Shown here piece by piece: positions 33,807 through 40,699 of a stretch of DNA of 54,132 nt. Each line of letters opens with the position of its first letter. The stretch's first letter is position 1. The notes under the pieces were generated by a model. That model saw nothing but the letters and a program-made list of their open reading frames with translations, was not told the origin of the DNA and did no database searches. Source of the stretch: Symbiobacterium sp040797425 (GTDB taxonomy: Bacteria > Bacillota > Sulfobacillia > Symbiobacteriales > Symbiobacteriaceae); contig NZ_JBFNEH010000021.1 of the NCBI RefSeq assembly GCF_040797425.1, positions 1-54,132 on the forward strand. Direction: 5' to 3'. The position numbers and the translations under genes were made by a program.

Positions 33807-33911
33807 TCACTCCAGCATCTGGCTGCAGGCGCAGAGGCGCGCCCGCTTATTCTGTTCAACACGCGTCAAATTATTCTTCTCGGGAACGGCAAATTCCTCC
33901 ACGCCGTTCAC
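33807..33911 (-). CDS. Possible 34-residue small protein overlapping the ddl stop
   Basis: GTG at 33911 overlaps the ddl stop in a GTGA arrangement, and the frame stays open to TGA at 33807, six bases before hinT. The predicted peptide is charged in the middle and ends in CACSQMLE, a CxC motif. The DNA here is more A/T-rich than its neighbours (AAT AAT TTG codons). No ribosome site of its own is visible, so translation would depend on coupling. It could equally be an untranslated spacer. Confidence 0.3.
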   Translation of the reverse strand: MNGVEEFAVPEKNNLTRVEQNKRARLCACSQMLE

Positions 33912-35014
33912 ACAGACGTGGCATTTCGGTTCTTGTCCGCGTGCCGCTCCAGCGCGAGCTGGATCAGCCGGTCGCACAGCTCGCTGTAGCTGATGCCCGA
34001 GGCCTCCCACAGCTTCGGGTACATCGAGATGCGGGTGAAGCCGGGGATGGTGTTGACCTCGTTGATGTAGATGCGGTTGGTGCCCCGCTCCAGGAAGAAG
34101 TCCACCCGGGCCATGCCGGAGCCGTCGATCGCCTTGAAGGCCACGACGGCCTGGCGGCGGAACTCCTGCATCAGGTCGTCGGGCAGGTCGGCTGGAATCC
34201 GCACCTGCGACCGGTCGCTGAAGTACTTGTCGTTGTAGTCGTAGAACTCGGCGCCGGGCAGGATCTCACCGGCGATGGAGGCGATGGGGTCGTCGTTCCC
34301 CAGCACCGCCACCTCGATCTCCCGCGCGTCAATGCCCTTCTCCACGAGGATGCGCCGGTCGAAGCGGACCGCCTCCGCGAAGGCCCGGTCCAGGTCCTCC
34401 GGCCGCTTCACCTTGGTGATGCCCACCGAGGAGCCGAGGTTGGCCGGCTTCACGAAGACCGGGAACTCCCCGGCAAAGGTGGCCTCGACGTCGGCCTTGA
34501 CGGCCGCGGGATCGCGCTCCCAGTCGCGCCGCAGGTAGACCTTGTACGGGGCGACGGTGAGGCCGGCCTGCTGGAAGAGCGCCTTGGCCACGCCCTTGTC
34601 CATGCCCACGCTGGAGGCCAGCACGCCGCAGCCGACGTAGGGCACGTTCGCCATCTCCAGCAGCCCCTGAATCGTGCCGTCCTCCCCGTAGGCGCCGTGC
34701 AGCACGGGGAAGAAGACCACCTGGTCGGCCGGCCCCAGGGCAGGTGCAGACTCGGCCAGCGCGAGCAGGTCGGCCTGCGTCGGGTCGCCCAGCAGGCCGA
34801 CGGGCTGGCCGCCCGCCGCCGTCACACCCTCCGTGAGCGCCTTGAGGGGATCGCCGGTGAGCAGCCACCGGCCCTCCTTGGTGATGCCGATGGGCACCAC
34901 CTCGTACTTGTTCCGGTCCAGGGCCTGCAGCACGTTCCGGGCGGACATCAGCGAGACCTCGTGCTCGGTCGACCGGCCGCCGAAGATCAGGTAGACGCGG
35001 GTCTTCGCGTTCAT
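33908..35014 (-). CDS. ddl: D-alanine--D-alanine ligase
   Basis: The 368-residue ATP-grasp ligase makes the D-Ala-D-Ala end of the peptidoglycan stem. It starts with the signature FGGRSTEHEVSLMSA. VFFPVLHGAYGEDGTIQGLL and VGCGVLASSVGMDK match the N-terminal and ATP-binding parts, and the C-terminal ARVDFFLERGTNRIYINEVN plus PGFTRISMYPKLWE hold the Mg2+ ligands. No change that would suggest D-Lac specificity was assigned. It lies upstream of hinT on the minus strand, divergent from two PIG-L-like genes. Confidence 0.96.
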   Translation of the reverse strand: MNAKTRVYLIFGGRSTEHEVSLMSARNVLQALDRNKYEVVPIGITKEGRWLLTGDPLKALTEGVTAAGGQPVGLLGDPTQADLLALAESAPALGPADQVVFFPVLHGAYGEDGTIQGLLEMANVPYVGCGVLASSVGMDKGVAKALFQQAGLTVAPYKVYLRRDWERDPAAVKADVEATFAGEFPVFVKPANLGSSVGITKVKRPEDLDRAFAEAVRFDRRILVEKGIDAREIEVAVLGNDDPIASIAGEILPGAEFYDYNDKYFSDRSQVRIPADLPDDLMQEFRRQAVVAFKAIDGSGMARVDFFLERGTNRIYINEVNTIPGFTRISMYPKLWEASGISYSELCDRLIQLALERHADKNRNATSV

Positions 35015-35279
35015 GAGGGCATCTCCTCTTCAGGTATGTAGAATGAGTTGCGTCGATCGCCTGGTCGAACAGGCGCGCCCCAGCCTATGCGGCGCCCGGG
35101 CCAGACGCCACCGTCGGCAGCCGGACGGGCGCGCCGATACGGGACCCGTGAGTGCGGGAGCGCGCTTCCCTCTTAGCTTCTCCAGGAAGTCGGGCCGTCT
35201 CCTGCCCCCATGGGGCGTCCGGAGGCGTGAAAATCCCTGGAGTGATGCATGCTAGCGGTGACACTGCAAGAGAGGGGCC

Positions 35280-36044
35280 GTGCATGCAGTGAACCGACGA
35301 TCGGGTTCAACACTCCCCTGGCTGATCGCCGGGGGAGCCGTGGCCACCGCGTGGGTGGTCTGGCGCCGGATGCAGCAGCCCTACTACCCCAGCGTGGCGC
35401 TGCAGGCGGGTCTGGAGATGGTGAGCCGGCGCTACCGGGTGCTCGCCATCGGGCCACACCCGGGCGACCTGGAGTTGTTCGCCGGGGGGACGCTGCGGCT
35501 CCTGTCCCAGAACGGCAGCGCCGTGACCATGGCCGTGCTCTCCCGGGGCGAGCAGGCCACGAACCGCGCCAACATCGGGGAAATCCGGGCGAAGGAGGCC
35601 GGGCAGGCAGCGGCGATCCTGCGGGCCGAGCTGATCCAGTTGGACCTCCCCGACGGGCAGATCCGCCCCGGCCCCGCCCTGGAGCGGGCCCTGGACGAGC
35701 TCTGGAGCCGCACCCGCCCGGAACTGGTGCTGGCCTTCGACCCCAAGGGCCCGATGCCCCTGTTCCAGAACCCGGACCACCTGGCGCTCGGGGCGGCAGT
35801 GCTGGCCCGGGCCCGCAGCGCCATCTCCCGGGGCGAGCGCATCTACTTCTACGCCGCCCGCCACCCCAACGTCCTGGTCGACATCACCGAGGTGGCCCAG
35901 GAGAAGCTGAACGCCGTGAGGGCACACCGAAGCCAGCTCGTGGGGCCCGACTGGGCGGTGGCCTGGTTCAACCGGTACGTCGGCCGCCTGCACACGGGGC
36001 GGGTGCCCGCACTGTACGCGGAGCCTTTCTACCGGCTGGTCTGA
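35280..36044 (+). CDS. PIG-L/LmbE-like protein lacking the catalytic Asp, membrane-anchored
   Basis: A 254-residue PIG-L (LmbE, MshB) family protein with an N-terminal membrane helix (LPWLIAGGAVATAWVVW, about 12-28). The zinc motif, normally HPDD, reads HPGD in VLAIGPHPGDLELFAGG. The His and second Asp (zinc ligands) are kept, but the first Asp, the general base in MshB, is Gly. The downstream NPDHLALG with the third ligand is present. It may be an inactive or altered deacetylase (inference). GTG at 35280 is close to AGAGGGG; GTG at 35289 is an alternative. A functional-looking paralogue follows 13 bp later. Confidence 0.85.
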   Translation: MHAVNRRSGSTLPWLIAGGAVATAWVVWRRMQQPYYPSVALQAGLEMVSRRYRVLAIGPHPGDLELFAGGTLRLLSQNGSAVTMAVLSRGEQATNRANIGEIRAKEAGQAAAILRAELIQLDLPDGQIRPGPALERALDELWSRTRPELVLAFDPKGPMPLFQNPDHLALGAAVLARARSAISRGERIYFYAARHPNVLVDITEVAQEKLNAVRAHRSQLVGPDWAVAWFNRYVGRLHTGRVPALYAEPFYRLV

Positions 36045-36057
36045 GGAGGTGAGCCCG

Positions 36058-36894
36058 GTGCCCGAAGAAGCAAGCCCCGCACCCGGAGAAGCAGGTTCCG
36101 CATCCGAACGGGTGCCGGCCCGCCCCGACCGGACGCTGACCTTCAGGCGTCGGCTGTTCTCGGGACTCTACCGCGCCGGCCGCAGCCCCTGGATCGAGCG
36201 CCTGATCGCCTGCTTCCTGGCCCCGAACTATCCGGCGCTGGCCCTCGCGCAGGGCGAAATCCTGGTCAGCTCGCCCCGGCGAGTCCTGGCCTTTACCGCC
36301 CACCCGGACGACCTGGAGTTCTTCTGCGGCGGTACCCTCCGCCGCATGGCTCTGGCCGGCAGCCGCATCACCGCCGTCGTGCTCACCGACGGCGAGAAGC
36401 GGGGCAACCGGGACGGGCTCGCCGCGCAGCGCCAGGCCGAGCAGTGGGAGGCCGCCCGTCTGCAGGGGTATGAGTCGGTCACCTTCCTCGGGCTGCCCGA
36501 CTTCGGCCTGCCCGAGGACCCCCGCCTGGAACGGGTCCTGGCCCGGGCCTGGGACCACGCGGCCCCTGAGGTGGTGTTCGCCTTCGACCCGAAGGAACTG
36601 GTGCCGCAGATGGCCAACCGGGACCACAAGGCCCTCGGGCGGGCGGTGATCGACCTGGCCCGGAGCCGCTTTACCGGCGGCGCGCAGGTCTACCTGTATG
36701 GCACCCGCAGCCCTGACGTGCTGGTGGATATCACACCCGTGATCGACGACAAGCTGCGGGCCGTGAAGGCGCACCGAAGCCAGATGGTCTACCTGGACGA
36801 GGCGGAGACCGACGGGGCGATCCGCCTGATGGGCCGCGTCATGGCGGGCAGATCCGGCGCGACGTATGCCGAGGCCCTGTTCCGGCTGATGTGA
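36058..36894 (+). CDS. PIG-L/LmbE-family deacetylase
   Basis: This 278-residue paralogue of the preceding gene keeps the full zinc and catalytic motif (TAHPDDLEFFCGG near residue 80) and NRDHKALG. Family enzymes remove N-acetyl groups from GlcNAc-containing lipids or thiol cofactors, including the bacillithiol and mycothiol pathways; the substrate here is unknown. The N-terminal 25 residues are Pro/Ala/Glu-rich; a basic segment (TLFRRRLFSGLYRAGRS region, about 30-48) precedes the domain. GTG at 36058 has GGAGG 8 nt upstream; the earlier GTG (36049) overlaps that site. Confidence 0.88.
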   Translation: MPEEASPAPGEAGSASERVPARPDRTLTFRRRLFSGLYRAGRSPWIERLIACFLAPNYPALALAQGEILVSSPRRVLAFTAHPDDLEFFCGGTLRRMALAGSRITAVVLTDGEKRGNRDGLAAQRQAEQWEAARLQGYESVTFLGLPDFGLPEDPRLERVLARAWDHAAPEVVFAFDPKELVPQMANRDHKALGRAVIDLARSRFTGGAQVYLYGTRSPDVLVDITPVIDDKLRAVKAHRSQMVYLDEAETDGAIRLMGRVMAGRSGATYAEALFRLM

Positions 36895-36919
36895 CGCTCC
36901 GGCAGAGCCCCGAGTTTCG

Positions 36920-37651
36920 CTACCCCATCTCGCCCCGGGCATACAGGATCGCCGCGGCCGCCGCCAGAGGCGCCGTCTCGGTGCGCAGGATGCGGGGCCC
37001 CAGGGTTACCGGGATGGCGCCTGCTTCCCGCGCGAGCCCTACCTCCTCCGCCGACAGGCCGCCCTCCGGCCCGGTGAACAGGGCGAAAGAAACCGCCTCG
37101 GGGCAGGCCTCGAGGGCCGCCTTGAGGGGCACGCCTCCCTCCTCCCAGGGCACCAGCGCCAGGTCGAACTCGGGGATGCGCGCCACCGCCTGCTGCCACG
37201 TGTGCAGGTGCGTCACCCGGGGCACGGCCCCCCGGCGCGACTGCTCCGCCGCCTCCCGTGCGATGCGCTGCCAGCGCTCCGTGCGCTCGGCGGCCTTTTG
37301 CGCGTCCAGCTTCACCACGCTGCGGGACGTGGCAACAGGGGTGAACTCGGCAATCCCCAGCTCGGTGCCGTGCTGGATCACCCGCTCCAGCTTCTCGCCC
37401 TTGGCGAGGCCCTGGAAGAGTACAATGCGGATGCGCGGCTCGCCCGCAGCCGGGCGGCTGGCCGTGATACGCCCCCAGGCCAGGCCGTCCGCGACCTCCT
37501 CCAGCACGCAGTCGTAGTGCATACCCTGGGCCAGGACGATAAACGGCGTTCCGGGCACCGCGCGCAGCACCCGCAGCAGGTGATGCGAGTCGGCCCGCGA
37601 GAGGGCGACCCGCTCGCCCTCGACCCGGTCGAGGAAGAAGCGGGTCGTCAC
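36920..37651 (-). CDS. rsmE: 16S rRNA m3U1498 methyltransferase RsmE
   Basis: The 243-residue SPOUT methyltransferase modifies U1498 of 16S rRNA. N-terminal PUA-like part TTRFFLDRVEGERVALSRADSHHL (in pieces, residues 2-25) is followed by the knot domain with LFTGPEGGLSAEEV and LGPRILRTETAPLAA, the SAM-binding loops. GTG at 37651 overlaps the prmA stop (GTGA), so the longer ORF to 37714 is rejected. Pairing prmA-rsmE matches yqeT-yqeU in Bacillus. It converges with the plus-strand PIG-L gene, 25 bp apart. Confidence 0.95.
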   Translation of the reverse strand: MTTRFFLDRVEGERVALSRADSHHLLRVLRAVPGTPFIVLAQGMHYDCVLEEVADGLAWGRITASRPAAGEPRIRIVLFQGLAKGEKLERVIQHGTELGIAEFTPVATSRSVVKLDAQKAAERTERWQRIAREAAEQSRRGAVPRVTHLHTWQQAVARIPEFDLALVPWEEGGVPLKAALEACPEAVSFALFTGPEGGLSAEEVGLAREAGAIPVTLGPRILRTETAPLAAAAAILYARGEMG

Positions 37652-38562
37652 GGCTTCATCGCCAGGATGGCCACCCAGCCATCCTGCTCGTGCACGCCCA
37701 CCGGCGTCAGCCACGCCTCGGTCATCGCCGCGGCCACCTGGTCCCGCTTCTCGGCGATGATTCCCGAGGCCAGGAAGCGGCCGCCGGACTTCAGCCGGCC
37801 GTACACGTCGGGCAGGATCTCCACGATCACCGAGGCGATGATGTTGGCCACGATCAGGTCGGCGCCTTCGTGCGCCACCTGGTCCAAAGTCGCCCGCCGC
37901 ACCTCCACCGGCGTCCCGTTCCGCCGGGCGTTCTCGGCGGCGACCTCCACCGCCACCGGATCGGTGTCGATGGCCAGCACGGAGCCGGCGCCCAGGCGGC
38001 AGGCCGCGATGGCCAGGATGCCTGAGCCCGTGCCCACGTCGATCACCCGGGCACCCGGCCGCACGAGCCGCTCCAGCCAGCGCAGGCAGAGCGCCGTGGT
38101 GGCGTGGGTGCCGGTGCCGAAGGCCATGCCGGGGTCCAGATAGAGCGGCAGGTCACCCGGCTGCAGGTCGTACTGCTCCCAGGAAGGGATGACGACCAGC
38201 CGCTCGCCCACCCTGAGCGGCTTGAAGTAGGCCTTCCAGTTATTGGCCCAGTCTTCTTCCTGGACCCAGCGGAAACGGGCCGGCTCCACGGTGCCCAGGC
38301 CGAGGGCCCGGATCTCGTCCAGGGCGGCCTCCAGCCGCAGCCGCTGCTGCTCCAGGTCGTCGGTTTCCGGCAGCCAGGCCGTCACCGTCACCCACTCCGG
38401 GTCGCCCGGCTCCAGGTCGGTGGCATCCCACCGGGATCGGTTCTGCTGCACGGCCAGGGGGTCGTCCACGGCATACCCGCCCCCGCTCAACTCCATGAGC
38501 AGGTTTCCCACCGCGTCGGCCGCGCCTCGGCGGCAGCGGATCGCTGTCTCCAGATAGCGCAA
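37648..38562 (-). CDS. prmA: Ribosomal protein L11 methyltransferase
   Basis: The 304-residue enzyme trimethylates ribosomal protein L11. It has an N-terminal substrate-recognition domain (about 1-90; RWVQEEDWANNWKAYFKPL is the conserved linker) and a Rossmann SAM domain with the post-I motif VIDVGTGSGILAIAA and VANIIASVI (NPPY-like position). LDPGMAFGTGTHATT is diagnostic for PrmA. TTG at 38562 is chosen because GGAGGAG precedes it by 5-6 nt; the ORF could open at 38607. It is coupled to rsmE. Confidence 0.95.
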   Translation of the reverse strand: MRYLETAIRCRRGAADAVGNLLMELSGGGYAVDDPLAVQQNRSRWDATDLEPGDPEWVTVTAWLPETDDLEQQRLRLEAALDEIRALGLGTVEPARFRWVQEEDWANNWKAYFKPLRVGERLVVIPSWEQYDLQPGDLPLYLDPGMAFGTGTHATTALCLRWLERLVRPGARVIDVGTGSGILAIAACRLGAGSVLAIDTDPVAVEVAAENARRNGTPVEVRRATLDQVAHEGADLIVANIIASVIVEILPDVYGRLKSGGRFLASGIIAEKRDQVAAAMTEAWLTPVGVHEQDGWVAILAMKP

Positions 38563-38578
38563 GTGTTCTCCTCCTCGT

Positions 38579-39376
38579 TCAGTCCGCGGCCGCCTGCCGC
38601 AGCTCATCGGGCAGTGCCAGCGGCCCGGACTCGGGATACGTCCAGCTGAGGCGGTACTGAAAGCTGGTACCGGTGCTGGCCGGCCGGTCCACCTGAATGG
38701 TGAACTGCAGGGGCCTGAGCGTCCGGGTGTCCACCCAGAGCCGGTAGAGGACCCGCTCGCCGTCGCCGGGCGGCCTCACCTGCATCACGGCGGGGTCCAG
38801 GTCCAGGGCGAGGACCACCGCCTCGCTGTCGCCCATCCGCTCCCGCCGCAAGAGCTCGGCCCCGCGCAGGCCCGCCACCAGCGGTGCGGCCAGATTGTCA
38901 GGCTGAAAGGCCACCACGTCCACCGCATCGGCAGTCGGGGCGCGGAGCCAGCCCCCGCTCCGCACCTGCCGTACGTAGAGTTCGCCGTCCACCAGGTAGT
39001 ATTCGAAGGGCGTGCGCACCGTGCCGGTGCCCACACTGCCGGCCAGGTGCAGCAGCGGCGGGTCGGCCTGGTACTCGCCGGTGAGCTGGGTTTCGGGAAA
39101 GAAGCCGTCCGGCGAGCTGCCGGCCAGGGTGGCCGCGAAGTCGTACCGCTCCACGGCCAGCAAGGCCAGGCCGGCGGCCTCGGCCACCTGGGCCGGCGTG
39201 AGGTTCCGGGTGCGGTCGCTGAGCGTGCGGAAGCCCCACGCCGCGGCCACGCCCACCAGGACGGTGAGAAGCACGGCCAGAATCCCCCGGACGCGCCGGC
39301 GGCGCCGCACCGCTGCCCACTGCGCGGGCGGCAAGGTGGGGTCGAACAGCGGATCACGGCGGGACGAAGGCGACAC
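38579..39376 (-). CDS. Membrane-anchored protein, LolA/LppX-like domain suspected
   Basis: A 265-residue protein of unknown role. A basic N-terminus with RRRRRVRG is followed by one membrane helix (ILAVLLTVLVGVAAAWGF, about 32-49) and an outside domain of alternating beta strands (FPETQLTGEYQADPPLLHL, TPFEYYLVDGELYVRQV). The layout recalls LolA/LppX-like lipid-carrier folds, but this is a visual impression only. GTG at 39376 has GAGGAG 9 nt upstream. It is inserted between dnaJ and prmA, which are adjacent in Bacillus. Confidence 0.75.
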   Translation of the reverse strand: MSPSSRRDPLFDPTLPPAQWAAVRRRRRVRGILAVLLTVLVGVAAAWGFRTLSDRTRNLTPAQVAEAAGLALLAVERYDFAATLAGSSPDGFFPETQLTGEYQADPPLLHLAGSVGTGTVRTPFEYYLVDGELYVRQVRSGGWLRAPTADAVDVVAFQPDNLAAPLVAGLRGAELLRRERMGDSEAVVLALDLDPAVMQVRPPGDGERVLYRLWVDTRTLRPLQFTIQVDRPASTGTSFQYRLSWTYPESGPLALPDELRQAAAD

Positions 39377-39401
39377 GGCTGCATCTCCTCTTCATCAAGC
39401 A

Positions 39402-39430
39402 GGGCCTCTCCCGCGCACCGGGAGAGGCCC
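39402..39430 (-). terminator. Terminator at the end of the heat-shock operon
   Basis: GGGCCTCTCCCG and CGGGAGAGGCCC arms around a 5-nt loop, followed by TGCTTGATG on the minus strand, 10 bp after the dnaJ stop. The T tract is poor, so partial read-through to the next gene is possible. Confidence 0.65.
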
Positions 39431-39440
39431 GCTGGTTCTG

Positions 39441-40592
39441 CTAGCGGCCACCCAGGGCATCCTTCATCCGATCGAAGAATCCCTTCTCCTTGTGGTCGGA
39501 CATGCCCGCCACCCGCTCGCCCCGCAGGGCGGCCAGCTGCATGAGCAGCTCCCGCTCCCGCTCGGAGAGGCGGCTGGGCGTCTTCACCTTGAGCACCACG
39601 TGCAGGTCGCCCCGGCCCGGGGCCCGCAGGTGCTTGGTGCCTCTGCCCTTGAGGCGGATCGTGTCGCCCGGCTGGGTACCTTCCGGCACCCGCACCATCT
39701 CGGGTCCGTCCAGCGTCTGCACCTCGATCTCGGTGCCCAGGGCCGCCTGAATGAAGGAAATCTCCACCTCGCTGTAGAGGTCGTCGCCCTCGCGGCGGAA
39801 GCGCCGGTCGGGCCGGACGCGCATCACGATGAACAGGTCGCCGGGCGGGCCGCCCCGCTCGCCGGCCTCGCCGTAACCGGCCATGCGCAGGCGCGTGCCC
39901 GTCTCCACGCCGCCCGGCACCTTCACCTCCACCCGCTGGTACTTCTGCACGCGGCCGCGGCCGCGGCAGGTGGGGCAGGGCGACTCGATGATCTTCCCCT
40001 CACCCCGGCAGCGGTCGCAGGTGCTCACGTTGACGAACCGGCCGAACACGGTGTTCTGCGTGATCTGAATCTGGCCGGTGCCCTTGCACTTGGGGCAGGT
40101 GACGGGCTGCGTGCCCGGCCGGGCACCGGAGCCGTGGCAGGTGTCGCAGTCCTCGGTGCGCGGCACCCGCAGCTCCTTCACGCAGCCGAAGGCCGCCTCC
40201 TCGAGGGTGAGCTCCAGGTCGTATTCCAAATCGGCGCCGCGGACGGGTCCGCGGGACGAGCGAGACCGCCCGCCGCCGAAGAACATCTCGAAGATGTCGC
40301 CGAAGCCCCCGAAGTCCTGCCCGAAGCCACCAAACCCTTCAAAGGGGTTGCCCCCCATGCCGCCCATCTGCTCCGCGGCATGGCCGAACTGGTCGTACCG
40401 GGCCCGCTTCTCGGGATCGGAGAGGACCTGATAGGCCTCGTTGATCTCCTTGAACTTCTCGGCCGCGTCCGGGTCGTCCTTGTTGGCGTCCGGGTGGTAC
40501 TTGCGGGCGAGGTTGCGGAAGGCTTTCTTGATCTCAGCCTCGGTGGCGTTCCGGGGAACGCCCAGCACCTCGTAATAGTCACGCTTGGCCAG
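39441..40592 (-). CDS. dnaJ: Chaperone DnaJ
   Basis: Type I DnaJ, a co-chaperone of DnaK. J domain with HPD (KYHPDANKDDPD), a Gly/Phe-rich region (about 70-110), four zinc-finger repeats (CDTCHGSG, CPKCKGTG, CDRCRGEG, CPTCRGRG) and the C-terminal substrate domain. The frame can be opened at GTG 40601 (386 residues), but that GTG overlaps the AGGGGGTG ribosome site. CTG at 40592 lies 6 nt after this site and gives AKRDYYEVLG right after the first residue, exactly the family N-terminus, so CTG is preferred (383 residues). It is the last gene of grpE-dnaK-dnaJ. Confidence 0.95.
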   Translation of the reverse strand: MAKRDYYEVLGVPRNATEAEIKKAFRNLARKYHPDANKDDPDAAEKFKEINEAYQVLSDPEKRARYDQFGHAAEQMGGMGGNPFEGFGGFGQDFGGFGDIFEMFFGGGRSRSSRGPVRGADLEYDLELTLEEAAFGCVKELRVPRTEDCDTCHGSGARPGTQPVTCPKCKGTGQIQITQNTVFGRFVNVSTCDRCRGEGKIIESPCPTCRGRGRVQKYQRVEVKVPGGVETGTRLRMAGYGEAGERGGPPGDLFIVMRVRPDRRFRREGDDLYSEVEISFIQAALGTEIEVQTLDGPEMVRVPEGTQPGDTIRLKGRGTKHLRAPGRGDLHVVLKVKTPSRLSERERELLMQLAALRGERVAGMSDHKEKGFFDRMKDALGGR

Positions 40593-40648
40593 TCGGCCCA
40601 CCCCCTACTGCTTAAAAGTTACCACCGGGGCTGCCCTGGGGCAAGCGA

Positions 40649-40680
40649 CAGGAGGGAGGCAGCAAGCGGCCCCCCTCCTG
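40649..40680 (-). terminator. Hairpin between dnaK and dnaJ
   Basis: CAGGAGGG and CCCTCCTG arms with a further GC/GC pairing inside, 20 bp after the dnaK stop. No T tract. It may lower dnaJ expression relative to dnaK or stabilise the dnaK message. Confidence 0.45.
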
Positions 40681-40699
40681 TTGTGCCGTCCAGTCCGGC

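Noticed and set aside
33807..34010. 67-codon frame reaching into ddl
   Set aside because: The upstream half is antisense-like sequence inside ddl; only the last 34 codons after the ddl overlap are plausible.
35041..35279. Possible leader RNA before the PIG-L genes
   Set aside because: GC-rich short inverted repeats are present, but no promoter, terminator or known aptamer core could be identified; I see nothing firm in this stretch.
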